Shown here piece after piece: positions 21,098 through 33,304 of a stretch of DNA of 64,000 nucleotides. The notes under the pieces are model-generated. The model made no database searches and was not told where the DNA came from. It was given only the letters and a program-made list of their open reading frames with translations. The translations under genes were made by a program, and so were the position numbers. Every line of letters starts with the position of its first letter. The stretch's first letter is position 1. The DNA is from Corella eumyota (lineage: Eukaryota; Chordata; Ascidiacea; Phlebobranchia; Corellidae), in NCBI GenBank assembly GCA_963082875.1, contig OY720103.1:6882001-6946000 (forward strand). The letters run 5' to 3'.

Positions 21098-21166
21098 AGG
21101 TTGACTTCACATTCTATACATAGAGTAACAACCCGTTGACTTCGCGTTCTATACATAGAGTAACTA
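21098..21166. repeat. Two tandem copies of a 33-36 bp motif
   Basis: GGTTGACTTCACATTCTATA then CATAGAGTAAC is followed by CGTTGACTTCGCGTTCTATA then CATAGAGTAAC. The shared ACATAGAGTAA is the same short motif that forms the end of the MITE-like element near 810. Nothing else is seen between 20,909 and the array start at 21,505. Confidence 0.6.
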
Positions 21167-21671
21167 CCGTTATAGACCCAAGACTTTAAGTATGTGTAGT
21201 TTGTATAGCTTATTTTTGATAAATCTGCATAAACTAACTTAGAATTTTTATGGTCAAATAGTTTCGATGTTGATTTGTAATGAAATTGTTATTTATTTAC
21301 TGACACGGTTTGATGTTTTTTTCCTCTTTACTTTAATGAGTTCGAACGCTTTCAACTTTAACACCGAATTTGCAGTTGATATTTACCAACTCTTTTCACA
21401 TGGTAAATTGAGCGTCGTTTTTTTGGTATTGAATCATTTTTTCAAAGATTCATTTACGATTTTTTTATGGCGCAAATGTTCATTTAAATGACAGTTATGA
21501 CTTAACTTAAATTTATTGTTTATTTTCGGAAGAAATTAGCCAGAATTTTATGTTCTTGTAAACAACCAACAACTAAAGACAGTTAGTATTTAATAAAATG
21601 TAAAATCGTGCAAAACATCCTAAATATTTGCATTCAAATATGTAAGAATTTTTAAAGAGCTGTAACGATGT

Positions 21672-21743
21672 GGCCCTGTGGTGTAACGGTTAGCACTGTG
21701 GACTTTGAATCCATCGATCCGAGTTCAAATCTCGGCAGGACCT
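21672..21743 (+). tRNA. tRNA-Gln(TTG), array unit 1
   Basis: 72 nt, no intron, CCA not encoded. The D stem is GTGT/GCAC. The anticodon arm is GTGGA, loop CTTTGAA, TCCAT (anticodon TTG, reading CAA and by wobble CAG). The T arm is CCGAG, loop TTCAAAT, CTCGG. The acceptor stem GGCCCTG pairs with CAGGACC except for a C3-A70 mismatch shared by all copies. A box TGGTGTAACGG and B box AGTTCAAATCT are internal pol III promoters, and a T-run follows within 15 nt. This sequence is the reference for the other units. Confidence 0.95.
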
Positions 21744-22106
21744 TTAAAGTTATTTTTTCATTTTTTAAAAGCAATTTTTAAATAACTGTTTTGTTCTTTC
21801 AAGTTTGGCGCTATAATCTCCTGCAGAGCCAGCACTTTTTCAGCAGAATAATTATCGGGCAATTATAATCTATATAATATACCAAACTGCTAAAAGGCAA
21901 CCCCAGACTGGGTTGAAGTAACTGATGTTACTCTAGGTTTAGGTCGCGCATTCGATTTTTTTAAAACAAATATTTTATTGATATTTTGATTCTATGAGAT
22001 GCACTTAAACTACGTTAGGTTTTTATCACAAAAAAGTGTATTGTCTGCCGTAGATTTACTTCAACACACTTAAAAATACACATAAGTTACTTAAAAATAA
22101 TTTTTA

Positions 22107-22178
22107 TGGTTTCGCTGAGATTTGAACATGGACGGATGTAATCAAAGACTATAGTACTAACCGTAACACCACTGGACG
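22107..22178 (-). pseudogene. Gln-like tRNA pseudogene, opposite strand (unit 1; one per unit)
   Basis: Read on the minus strand it is GGTCCAGTGGTGTTACGGTT (first two bases in unit 1 differ slightly), with TCTTTGATT and TGTTCAAATCTCAG further on. It aligns without gaps over 72 positions to the array tRNA-Gln, keeping TTG in the anticodon place. The acceptor, anticodon and T stems each have three or more mismatches, so it should not fold or charge. A copy lies 426-436 bp after each tRNA-Gln start, the last complete one at 63,814-63,885. The unit 25 copy has lost 9-10 bases. It appears to be an old inverted tRNA-Gln duplicate carried along by the array. Confidence 0.8.
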
Positions 22179-22411
22179 TCATTGTTAAAGATATTAAAAG
22201 TTATTAATTTCACTTTAATGTTAAAATTTCTAAATCTTTTGAAGTCAACTTTTTAAATCGCATTAATATATTGCATGAATATGACGCTCAATTACCCTAA
22301 AATAATAACAAATTTAAATTATTGTGGGAATTTTTAACAAAAATTGAAATTTAAGATATTTCACTTTGTAAAATACATTTACTTGTAACTAATACATTGT
22401 CTTTCTTTAAA

Positions 22412-22483
22412 GGCGTTATGGCTTAGTGGTAAAGCGCCTGTCTAGTAAACAGGAGATCCTGGGTTCGATCCCCAGTAACGCCT
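22412..22483 (+). tRNA. tRNA-Thr(AGT), array unit 1
   Basis: 72 nt, intronless. Acceptor GGCGTTA pairs fully with TAACGCC. The anticodon arm is CCTGT, loop CTAGTAA, ACAGG, giving anticodon AGT (inosine at 34 expected, reading ACU, ACC, ACA). The T arm is CTGGG, loop TTCGATC, CCCAG. A box TGGCTTAGTGG and B box GGTTCGATCCC are perfect, and TTTT follows 3 nt after the gene. This is the reference for the other units. Confidence 0.95.
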
Positions 22484-22675
22484 ATTTTAACACCTCACAA
22501 CTATGAGAGTTCTTATAATCGTATTTTTGTTTATTTTATTTATATTTTGACGAAATCAGTTATTAATCACTTTTTGTTAGATTATGTTTTTTTAACTGAT
22601 CAACGTTAACGAAATTAAGGCACTTTCTAACGATATTCACTAAAAAAAGATCTTTACTATTATACGGCTCGTTGG

Positions 22676-22755
22676 TCTGTACTAGATTTGGTTGTATGAT
22701 TATTTCTTTGTTATACGCGGACTCCCATGTTTAATTTCAAAACGATACATGTTCA
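22676..22755 (+). pseudogene. tRNA-Pro-like relic (unit 1; one per unit)
   Basis: GGCTCGTTGGTCT, then about 11 extra bases, then GGTTGTATGATT. These parts equal or resemble the 5' third of tRNA-Pro, whereas the 3' two-thirds have decayed past folding. It is present about 265 bp after every tRNA-Thr start and in the isolated unit copy at 15,125, so it is older than the array's expansion. Confidence 0.4.
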
Positions 22756-22959
22756 GTTTTTGTTTTTTTAAATTTGGTTTTGCCAAACCAATATATTTAA
22801 TTTAAAGTTTTTAAATTTTAAACTGAAAAAGTAAAGTTGAGAGTGGTAACAAATGTGACTTTATGCCCAAGATTTCCATAAAGATAAGTAAATTTAAAAT
22901 ATACTATGTTACCCAACAGGGCAGATGAAATGAAAACTTTTTCGGGTACGTAATTCAAT

Positions 22960-22967
22960 ATGCAAAT
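22960..22967 (+). promoter_or_regulatory. Octamer ATGCAAAT, about 260 bp before each tRNA-Gln
   Basis: A perfect POU/Oct octamer recurs at this place in the array units. The spacing resembles the distal element of snRNA-type pol III promoters. The isolated unit copy has ATGTAAAT instead. A role is not shown. Confidence 0.25.
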
Positions 22968-23220
22968 CATACTGACAATTTAATTTACAAAAAATATAAA
23001 TAAAATAAATACAGGTTATGTTTGTGAAGCTTAAATTTATTGTTTATTTTCGGAAGAAATTAGCCAGAGTTTTATATTCTTGTAAACAACCAACAACTAA
23101 AGACAGTAAGTATTTAATAAAATGTAAAATCTTGCAAAACATCCTAAATATTTGCATTTAAATATGTAAGAATTTTAACCTCAAAATTAAATTAGTAATT
23201 TTAAAGAGCCGTAACGATGT

Positions 23221-23292
23221 GGCCCTGTGGTGTAACGGTTAGCACTGTGGACTTTGAATCCATCGATCCGAGTTCAAATCTCGGCAGGACCT
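23221..23292 (+). tRNA. tRNA-Gln(TTG), array unit 2
   Basis: Identical to the unit 1 copy. The trailer starts CTAAAG and carries the long TTTTTTCATTTTTT spacer. Confidence 0.95.
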
Positions 23293-23960
23293 CTAAAGTT
23301 ATTTTTTCATTTTTTAAAAGCAATTTTTAAATAACTGTTTTGTTCTTTCAAGTTTGGCGCTATAATCTCCTGCAGAGCCAGCACTTTTTCAGCAGAATAA
23401 TTATCGGGCAATTATAATCTATATAATATACCAAACTGCTAAAAGGCAACACAAGACTGGGTTGAAGTAACTGATGTTACTCTAGGTTTAGGTCGCGCAT
23501 TCGATTTTTTTAAAACAAATATTTTATTGATATTTTGATTCTATGAGATGCACTTAAACTACGTTAGGTTTTTATCACAAAAAAGTGTATTGTCTGCCGT
23601 AGATTTACTTCAACACACTTAAAAATACACATAAGTTACTTAAAAATAATTTTTATGGTTTCGCTGAGATTTGAACATGGACGGATGTAATCAAAGACTA
23701 TAGTACTAACCGTAACACCACTGGACCTCATTGTTAAAGATATTAAAAGTTATTAATTTCACTTTAATGTTAAAATTTCTAAATCTTTTGAAGTCAACTT
23801 TTTAAATCGCATTAATATATTGCATGAATATGACGCTCAATTACCCTAAAATAATAACAAATTTAAATTATTGTGGGAATTTTTAACAAAAATTGAAATT
23901 TAAGATATTTCACTTTGTAAAATACATTTACTTGTAACTAATACATTGTCTTTCTTTAAA

Positions 23961-24032
23961 GGCGTTATGGCTTAGTGGTAAAGCGCCTGTCTAGTAAACA
24001 GGAGATCCTGGGTTCGATCCCCAGTAACGCCT
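23961..24032 (+). tRNA. tRNA-Thr(AGT), array unit 2
   Basis: Identical to the unit 1 tRNA-Thr. Confidence 0.95.
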
Positions 24033-24770
24033 ATTTTAACACCGCACAACTATGAGAGTTCTTATAATCGTATTTTTGTTTATTTTATTTATATTTTGAC
24101 GAAATCAGTTATTAATCACTTTTTGTTAGATTATGTTTTTTTAACTGATCAACGTTAACGAAATTAAGGCACTTTCTAACGATATTCACTAAAAAAAGAT
24201 CTTTACTATTATACGGCTCGTTGGTCTGTACTAGATTTGGTTGTATGATTATTTCTTTGTTATACGCGGACTCCCATGTTTAATTTCAAAACGATACATG
24301 TTCAGTTTTTGTTTTTTTAAATTTGGTTTTGCCAAACCAATATATTTAATTTAAAGTTTTTTAAATTTTAAACTGAAAAAGTAAAGTTAAGAGTGGTAAC
24401 AAATGTGACTTTATGCCCAAGATTTCCATAAAGATAAGTAAATTTAAAATATACTATGTTACCCAACAGGGCAGATGAAATGAAAACTTTTTCGGGTACG
24501 TAATTCAATATGCAAATCATACTGACAATTTAATTTACAAAAAATATAAATAAAATAAATACAGGTTATGTTTGTGAAGCTTAAATTTATTGTTTATTTT
24601 CGGAAGAAATTAGCCAGAATTTTATATTCTTGTAAACAACCAACAACTAAAGACAGTTAGTATTTAATAAAATGTAAAATCTTGCAAAACATCCTAAATA
24701 TTTGCATTTAAATATGTAAGAATTTTAACCTCAAAATTAAATTAGTAATTTTAAAAAGCCGTAACGATGT

Positions 24771-24842
24771 GGCCCTGTGGTGTAACGGTTAGCACTGTGG
24801 ACTTTGAATCCATCGATCCGAGTTCAAATCTCGGCAGGACCT
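24771..24842 (+). tRNA. tRNA-Gln(TTG), array unit 3
   Basis: Identical to the unit 1 copy; short-class trailer. The leader reads AAAAAGCC instead of AAAGAGCC. Confidence 0.95.
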
Positions 24843-25502
24843 TTAAAGTTATTTTTTAAAAGCAATTTTTAAATAACTGTTTTGTTCTTTCAAGTTTGGC
24901 GCTATAATCTCCTGCAGAGCCAGCACTATTTCAGCAGAATAATTATCGGGCAATTATAATCTATATAATATACCAAACTGCTAAAAGGCAACACAAGACT
25001 GGGTTGAAGTAACTGATGTTACTCTAGGTTTAGGTCGCGCATTCGATTTTTTTAAAACAAATATTTTATTGATATTTTGATTCTATGAGATGCACTTAAA
25101 CTACGTTAGGTTTTTATCACAAAAAAGTGTATTGTCTGCCGTAGATTTACTTCAACACACTTAAAAATACACATAAGTTACTTAAAAATAATTTTTATGG
25201 TTTCGCTGAGATTTGAACATGGACGGATGTAATCAAAAACTATAGTACTAACCGTAACACCACTGGACTTCATTGTTAAAGATATTAAAAGTTATTAATT
25301 TCACTTTAATGTTAAAATTTCTAAATCTTTTGAAGTCAACTTTTTAAATCGCATTAATATATTGCATGAATATGACGCTCAATTACCCTAAAATAATAAC
25401 AAATTTAAATTATTGTGGGAATTTTTAACAAAAATTGAAATTTAAGATATTTCACTTTGTAAAATACATTTACTTGTAACTAATACATTGTCTTTCTTTA
25501 AA

Positions 25503-25574
25503 GGCGTTATGGCTTAGTGGTAAAGCGCCTGTCTAGTAAACAGGAGATCCTGGGTTCGATCCCCAGTAACGCCT
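25503..25574 (+). tRNA. tRNA-Thr(AGT), array unit 3
   Basis: Identical to the unit 1 tRNA-Thr. Confidence 0.95.
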
Positions 25575-26311
25575 ATTTTAACACCGCACAACTATGAGAG
25601 TTCTTATAATCGTATTTTTGTTTATTTTATTTATATTTTGACGAAATCAGTTATTAATCACTTTTTGTTAGATTATGTTTTTTTAACTGATCAACGTTAA
25701 CGAAATTAAGGCACTTTCTAACGATATTCACTAAAAAAAGATCTTTACTATTATACGGCTCGTTGGTCTGTACTAGATTTGGTTGTATGATTATTTCTTT
25801 GTTATACGCGGACTCCCATGTTTAATTTCAAAACGATACATGTTCAGTTTTTGTTTTTTTAAATTTGGTTTTGCCAAACCAATATATTTAATTTAAAGTT
25901 TTTAAATTTTAAACTGAAAAAGTAAAGTTAAGAGTGATAACAAATGTGACTTTATGCCCAAGATTTCCATAAAGATAAGTAAATTTAAAATATACTATGT
26001 TACCCAACAGGACAGATGAAATGAAAACTTTTTCGGGTACGTAATTCAATATGCAAATCATACTGACAATTTAATTTACAAAAAATATAAATAAAATAAA
26101 TACAGGTTATGTTTGTGAAGCTTAAATTTATTGTTTATTTTCGGAAGAAATTAGCCAGAGTTTTATATTCTTGTAAACAACCAACAACTAAAGACAGTAA
26201 GTATTTAATAAAATGTAAAATCTTGCAAAACATCCTAAATATTTGCATTTAAATATGTAAGAATTTTAACCTCAAAATTAAATTAGTAATTTTAAAGAGC
26301 CGTAACGAGGT

Positions 26312-26383
26312 GGCCCTGTGGTGTAACGGTTAGCACTGTGGACTTTGAATCCATCGATCCGAGTTCAAATCTCGGCAGGACCT
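26312..26383 (+). tRNA. tRNA-Gln(TTG), array unit 4
   Basis: Identical to the unit 1 copy; the leader ends CGAGGT rather than CGATGT. Long-class trailer. Confidence 0.95.
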
Positions 26384-27051
26384 CTAAAGTTATTTTTTCA
26401 TTTTTTAAAAGCAATTTTTAAATAACTGTTTTGTTCTTTCAAGTTTGGCGCTATAATCTCCTGCAGAGCCAGCACTTTTTCAGCAGAATAATTATCGGGC
26501 AATTATAATCTATATAATATACCAAACTGCTAAAAGGCAACACAAGACTGGGTTGAAGTAACTGATGTTACTCTAGGTTTAGGTCGCGCATTCGATTTTT
26601 TTAAAACAAATATTTTATTGATATTTTGATTCTATGAGATGCACTTAAACTACGTTAGGTTTTTATCACAAAAAAGTGTATTGTCTGCCGTAGATTTACT
26701 TCAACACACTTAAAAATACACATAAGTTACTTAAAAATAATTTTTATGGTTTCGCTGAGATTTGAACATGGACGGATGTAATCAAAGACTATAGTACTAA
26801 CCGTAACACCACTGGACCTCATTGTTAAAGATATTAAAAGTTATTAATTTCACTTTAATGTTAAAATTTCTAAATCTTTTGAAGTCAACTTTTTAAATCG
26901 CATTAATATATTGCATGAATATGACGCTCAATTACCCTAAAATAATAACAAATTTAAATTATTGTGGGAATTTTTAACAAAAATTGAAATTTAAGATATT
27001 TCACTTTGTAAAATACATTTACTTGTAACTAATACATTGTCTTTCTTTAAA

Positions 27052-27123
27052 GGCGTTATGGCTTAGTGGTAAAGCGCCTGTCTAGTAAACAGGAGATCCT
27101 GGGTTCGATCCCCAGTAACGCCT
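27052..27123 (+). tRNA. tRNA-Thr(AGT), array unit 4
   Basis: Identical to the unit 1 tRNA-Thr. Confidence 0.95.
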
Positions 27124-27861
27124 ATTTTAACACCGCACAACTATGAGAGTTCTTATAATCGTATTTTTGTTTATTTTATTTATATTTTGACGAAATCAGT
27201 TATTAATCACTTTTTGTTAGATTATGTTTTTTTAACTGATCAACGTTAACGAAATTAAGGCACTTTCTAACGATATTCACTAAAAAAAGATCTTTACTAT
27301 TATACGGCTCGTTGGTCTGTACTAGATTTGGTTGTATGATTATTTCTTTGTTATACGCGGACTCCCATGTTTAATTTCAAAACGATACATGTTCAGTTTT
27401 TGTTTTTTTAAATTTGGCTTTGCCAAACCAATATATTTAATTTAAAGTTTTTTAAATTTTAAACTGAAAAAGTAAAGTTAAGAGTGGTAACAAATGTGAC
27501 TTTATGCCCAAGATTTCCATAAAGATAAGTAAATTTAAAATATACTATGTTACCCAACAGGGCAGATGAAATGAAAACTTTTTCGGGTACGTAATTCAAT
27601 ATGCAAATCATACTGACAATTTAATTTACAAAAAATATAAATAAAATAAATACAGATTATGTTTGTGAAGCTTAAATTTATTGTTTATTTTCGGAAGAAA
27701 TTAGCCAGAATTTTATATTCTTGTAAACAACCAACAACTAAAGACAGTTAGTATTTAATAAAATGTAAAATCTTGCAAAACATCCTAAATATTTGCATTT
27801 AAATATGTAAGAATTTTAACCTCAAAATTAAATTAGTAATTTTAAAGAGCCGTAACGTTGT

Positions 27862-27933
27862 GGCCCTGTGGTGTAACGGTTAGCACTGTGGACTTTGAAT
27901 CCATCGATCCGAGTTCAAATCTCGGCAGGACCT
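27862..27933 (+). tRNA. tRNA-Gln(TTG), array unit 5
   Basis: Identical to the unit 1 copy; leader CGTTGT, short-class trailer. First unit of the block that recurs from unit 10. Confidence 0.95.
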
Positions 27934-28593
27934 TTAAAGTTATTTTTTAAAAGCAATTTTTAAATAACTGTTTTGTTCTTTCAAGTTTGGCGCTATAATC
28001 TCCTGCAGAGCCAGCACTTTTTCAGCAGAATAATTATCGGGCAATTATAATCTATATAATATACCAAACTGCTAAAAGGCAACACAAGACTGGGTTGAAG
28101 TAACTGATGTTACTCTAGGTTTAGGTCGCGCATTCGATTTTTTTAAAACAAATATTTTATTGATATTTTGATTCTATGAGATGCACTTAAACTACGTTAG
28201 GTTTTTATCACAAAAAAGTGTATTGTCTGCCGTAGATTTACTTCAACACACTTAAAAATACACATAAGTTACTTAAAAATAATTTTTATGGTTTCGCTGA
28301 GATTTGAACATGGACGGATGTAATCAAAGACTATAGTACTAACCGTAACACCACTGGACCTCATTGTTGAAGATATTAAAAGTTATTAATTTCACTTTAA
28401 TGTTAAAATTTCTAAATCTTTTGAAGTCAACTTTTTAAATCGCATTAATATATTGCATGAATATGACGCTCAATTACCCTAAAATAATAACAAATTTAAA
28501 TTATTGTGGGAATTTTTAACAAAAATTGAAATTTAAGATATTTCACTTTGTAAAATACATTTACTTGTAACTAATACATTGTCTTTCTTTAAA

Positions 28594-28665
28594 GGCGTTA
28601 TGGCTTAGTGGTAAAGCGCCTGTCTAGTAAACAGGAGATCCTGGGTTCGATCCCCAGTAACGCCT
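28594..28665 (+). tRNA. tRNA-Thr(AGT), array unit 5
   Basis: Identical to the unit 1 tRNA-Thr; trailer ACACCTCACA, as in units 1 and 10. Confidence 0.95.
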
Positions 28666-29402
28666 ATTTTAACACCTCACAACTATGAGAGTTCTTATAA
28701 TCGTATTTTTGTTTATTTTATTTATATTTTGACGAAATCAGTTATTAATCACTTTTTGTTAGATTATGTTTTTTTAACTGATCAACGTTAACGAAATTAA
28801 GGCACTTTCTAACGATATTCACTAAAAAAAGATCTTTACTATTATACGGCTCGTTGGTCTGTACTAGATTTGGTTGTATGATTATTTCTTTGTTATACGC
28901 GGACTCCCATGTTTAATTTCAAAACGATACATGTTCAGTTTTTGTTTTTTTAAATTTGGTTTTGCCAAACCAATATATTTAATTTAAAGTTTTTAAATTT
29001 TAAACTGAAAAAGTAAAGTTGAGAGTGGTAACAAATGTGACTTTATGCCCAAGATTTCCATAAAGATAAGTAAATTTAAAATATACTATGTTACCCAACA
29101 GGGCAGATGAAATGAAAACTTTTTCGGGTACGTAATTCAATATGCAAATCATACTGACAATTTAATTTACAAAAAATATAAATAAAATAAATACAGGTTA
29201 TGTTTGTGAAGCTTAAATTTATTGTTTATTTTCGGAAGAAATTAGCCAGAGTTTTATATTCTTGTAAACAACCAACAACTAAAGACAGTAAGTATTTAAT
29301 AAAATGTAAAATCTTGCAAAACATCCTAAATATTTGCATTTAAATATGTAAGAATTTTAACCTCAAAATTAAATTAGTAATTTTAAAGAGCCGTAACGAT
29401 GT

Positions 29403-29474
29403 GGCCCTGTGGTGTAACGGTTAGCACTGTGGACTTTGAATCCATCGATCCGAGTTCAAATCTCGGCAGGACCT
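29403..29474 (+). tRNA. tRNA-Gln(TTG), array unit 6
   Basis: Identical to the unit 1 copy; long-class trailer. The surrounding unit matches units 11 and 20. Confidence 0.95.
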
Positions 29475-30142
29475 CTAAAGTTATTTTTTCATTTTTTAAA
29501 AGCAATTTTTAAATAACTGTTTTGTTCTTTCAAGTTTGGCGCTATAATCTCCTGCAGAGCCAGCACTTTTTCAGCAGAATAATTATCGGGCAATTATAAT
29601 CTATATAATATACCAAACTGCTAAAAGGCAACACAAGACTGGGTTGAAGTAACTGATGTTACTCTAGGTTTAGGTCGCGCATTCGATTTTTTTAAAACAA
29701 ATATTTTATTGATATTTTGATTCTATGAGATGCACTTAAACTACGTTAGGTTTTTATCACAAAAAAGTGTATTGTCTGCCGTAGATTTACTTCAACACAC
29801 TTAAAAATACACATAAGTTACTTAAAAATAATTTTTATGGTTTCGCTGAGATTTGAACATGGACGGATGTAATCAAAAACTATAGTACTAACCGTAACAC
29901 CACTGGACGTCATTGTTAAAGATATTAAAAGTTATTAATTTCACTTTAATGTTAAAATTTCTAAATCTTTTGAAGTCAACTTTTTAAATCGCATTAATAT
30001 ATTGCATGAATATGACGCTCAATTACCCTAAAATAATAACAAATTTAAATTATTGTGGGAATTTTTAACAAAAATTGAAATTTAAGATATTTCACTTTGT
30101 AAAATACATTTACTTGTAACTAATACATTGTCTTTCTTTAAA

Positions 30143-30214
30143 GGCGTTATGGCTTAGTGGTAAAGCGCCTGTCTAGTAAACAGGAGATCCTGGGTTCGAT
30201 CCCCAGTAACGCCT
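30143..30214 (+). tRNA. tRNA-Thr(AGT), array unit 6
   Basis: Identical to the unit 1 tRNA-Thr. Confidence 0.95.
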
Positions 30215-30951
30215 ATTTTAACACCGCACAACTATGAGAGTTCTTATAATCGTATTTTTGTTTATTTTATTTATATTTTGACGAAATCAGTTATTAATCA
30301 CTTTTTGTTAGATTATGTTTTTTTAACTGATCAACGTTAACGAAATTAAGGCACTTTCTAACGATATTCACTAAAAAAAGATCTTTACTATTATACGGCT
30401 CGTTGGTCTGTACTAGATTTGGTTGTATGATTATTTCTTTGTTATACGCGGACTCCCATGTTTAATTTCAAAACGATACATGTTCAGTTTTTGTTTTTTT
30501 AAATTTGGCTTTGCCAAACCAATATATTTAATTTAAAGTTTTTAAATTTTAAACTGAAAAAGTAAAGTTAAGAGTGATAACAAATGTGACTTTATGCCCA
30601 AGATTTCCATAAAGATAAGTAAATTTAAAATATACTATGTTACCCAACAGGGCAGATGAAATGAAAACTTTTTCGGGTACGTAATTCAATATGCAAATCA
30701 TACTGACAATTTAATTTACAAAAAATATAAATAAAATAAATACAGATTATGTTTGTGAAGCTTAAATTTATTGTTTATTTTCGGAAGAAATTAGCCAGAG
30801 TTTTATATTCTTGTAAACAACCAACAACTAAAGACAGTAAGTATTTAATAAAATGTAAAATCTTGCAAAACATCCTAAATATTTGCATTTAAATATGTAA
30901 GAATTTTAACCTCAAAATTAAATTAGTAATTTTAAAGAGCCGTAACGAGGT

Positions 30952-31023
30952 GGCCCTGTGGTGTAACGGTTAGCACTGTGGACTTTGAATCCATCGATCC
31001 GAGTTCAAATCTCGGCAGGACCT
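30952..31023 (+). tRNA. tRNA-Gln(TTG), array unit 7
   Basis: Identical to the unit 1 copy; leader CGAGGT, short-class trailer. The surrounding unit matches units 12 and 21. Confidence 0.95.
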
Positions 31024-31683
31024 TTAAAGTTATTTTTTAAAAGCAATTTTTAAATAACTGTTTTGTTCTTTCAAGTTTGGCGCTATAATCTCCTGCAGAG
31101 CCAGCACTTTTTCAGCAGAATAATTATCGGGCAATTATAATCTATATAATATACCAAACTGCTAAAAGGCAAAACAAGACTGGGTTGAAGTAACTGATGT
31201 TACTCTAGGTTTAGGTCGCGCATTCGATTTTTTTAAAACAAATATTTTATTGATATTTTGATTCTATGAGATGCACTTAAACTACGTTAGGTTTTTATCA
31301 CAAAAAAGTGTATTGTCTGCCGTAGATTTACTTCAACACACTTAAAAATACACATAAGTTACTTAAAAATAATTTTTATGGTTTCGCTGAGATTTGAACA
31401 TGGACGGATGTAATCAAAAACTATAGTACTAACCGTAACACCACTGGACGTCATTGTTAAAGATATTAAAAGTTATTAATTTCACTTTAATGTTAAAATT
31501 TCTAAATCTTTTGAAGTCAACTTTTTAAATCGCATTAATATATTGCATGAATATGACGCTCAATTACCCTAAAATAATAACAAATTTAAATTATTGTGGG
31601 AATTTTTAACAAAAATTGAAATTTAAGATATTTCACTTTGTAAAATACATTTACTTGTAACTAATACATTGTCTTTCTTTAAA

Positions 31684-31755
31684 GGCGTTATGGCTTAGTG
31701 GTAAAGCGCCTGTCTAGTAAACAGGAGATCCTGGGTTCGATCCCCAGTAACGCCT
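31684..31755 (+). tRNA. tRNA-Thr(AGT), array unit 7
   Basis: Identical to the unit 1 tRNA-Thr. Confidence 0.95.
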
Positions 31756-32492
31756 ATTTTAACACCGCACAACTATGAGAGTTCTTATAATCGTATTTTT
31801 GTTTATTTTATTTATATTTTGACGAAATCAGTTATTAATCACTTTTTGTTAGATTATGTTTTTTTAACTGATCAACGTTAACGAAATTAAGGCACTTTCT
31901 AACGATATTCACTAAAAAAAGATCTTTACTATTATACGGCTCGTTGGTCTGTACTAGATTTGGTTGTATGATTATTTCTTTGTTATACGCGGACTCCCAT
32001 GTTTAATTTCAAAACGATACATGTTCAGTTTTTGTTTTTTTAAATTTGGTTTTGCCAAACCAATATATTTAATTTAAAGTTTTTAAATTTTAAACTGAAA
32101 AAGTAAAGTTAAGAGTGATAACAAATGTGACTTTATGCCCAAGATTTCCATAAAGATAAGTAAATTTAAAATATACTATGTTACCCAACAGGGCAGATGA
32201 AATGAAAACTTTTTCGGGTACGTAATTCAATATGCAAATCATACTGACAATTTAATTTACAAAAAATATAAATAAAATAAATACAGGTTATGTTTGTGAA
32301 GCTTAAATTTATTGTTTATTTTCGGAAGAAATTAGCCAGAGTTTTATATTCTTGTAAACAACCAACAACTAAAGACAGTAAGTATTTAATAAAATGTAAA
32401 ATCTTGCAAAACATCCTAAATATTTGCATTTAAATATGTAAGAATTTTAACCTCAAAATTAAATTAGTAATTTTAAAGAGCCGTAACGATGT

Positions 32493-32564
32493 GGCCCTGT
32501 GGTGTAACGGTTAGCACTGTGGACTTTGAATCCATCGATCCGAGTTCAAATCTCGGCAGGACCT
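32493..32564 (+). tRNA. tRNA-Gln(TTG), array unit 8
   Basis: Identical to the unit 1 copy; long-class trailer. The unit's marker CATGAACGG is shared with units 13 and 22. Confidence 0.95.
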
Positions 32565-33232
32565 CTAAAGTTATTTTTTCATTTTTTAAAAGCAATTTTT
32601 AAATAACTGTTTTGTTCTTTCAAGTTTGGCGCTATAATCTCCTGCAGAGCCAGCACTTTTTCAGCAGAATAATTATCGGGCAATTATAATCTATATAATA
32701 TACCAAACTGCTAAAAGGCAACACAAGACTGGGTTGAAGTAACTGATGTTACTCTAGGTTTAGGTCGCGCATTCGATTTTTTTAAAACAAATATTTTATT
32801 GATATTTTGATTCTATGAGATGCACTTAAACTACGTTAGGTTTTTATCACAAAAAAGTGTATTGTCTGCCGTAGATTTACTTCAACACACTTAAAAATAC
32901 ACATAAGTTACTTAAAAATAATTTTTATGGTTTCGCTGAGATTTGAACATGAACGGATGTAATCAAAGACTATAGTACTAACCGTAACACCACTGGACGT
33001 CATTGTTAAAGATATTAAAAGATATTAATTTCACTTTAATGTTAAAATTTCTAAATCTTTTGAAGTCCAATTTTTAAATCGCATTAATATATTGCATGAA
33101 TATGACGCTCAATTACCCTAAAATAATAACAAATTTAAATTATTGTGGGAATTTTTAACAAAAATTGAAATTTAAGATATTTCACTTTGTAAAATACATT
33201 TACTTGTAACTAATACATTGTCTTACTTTAAA

Positions 33233-33304
33233 GGCGTTATGGCTTAGTGGTAAAGCGCCTGTCTAGTAAACAGGAGATCCTGGGTTCGATCCCCAGTAAC
33301 GCCT
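33233..33304 (+). tRNA. tRNA-Thr(AGT), array unit 8
   Basis: Identical to the unit 1 tRNA-Thr. The trailer is ATTTAAACACC, which shortens the terminator to three T, as in unit 23. Confidence 0.93.

Noticed and set aside
21840-21960. A possible 5S, snRNA or spliced-leader gene between tRNA-Gln and the inverted Gln relic
   Set aside because: The segment ending before a T7 run looked like a small pol III gene, but no 5S box, U6 box, Sm site or leader donor can be seen, and the segment is a dispersed repeat.
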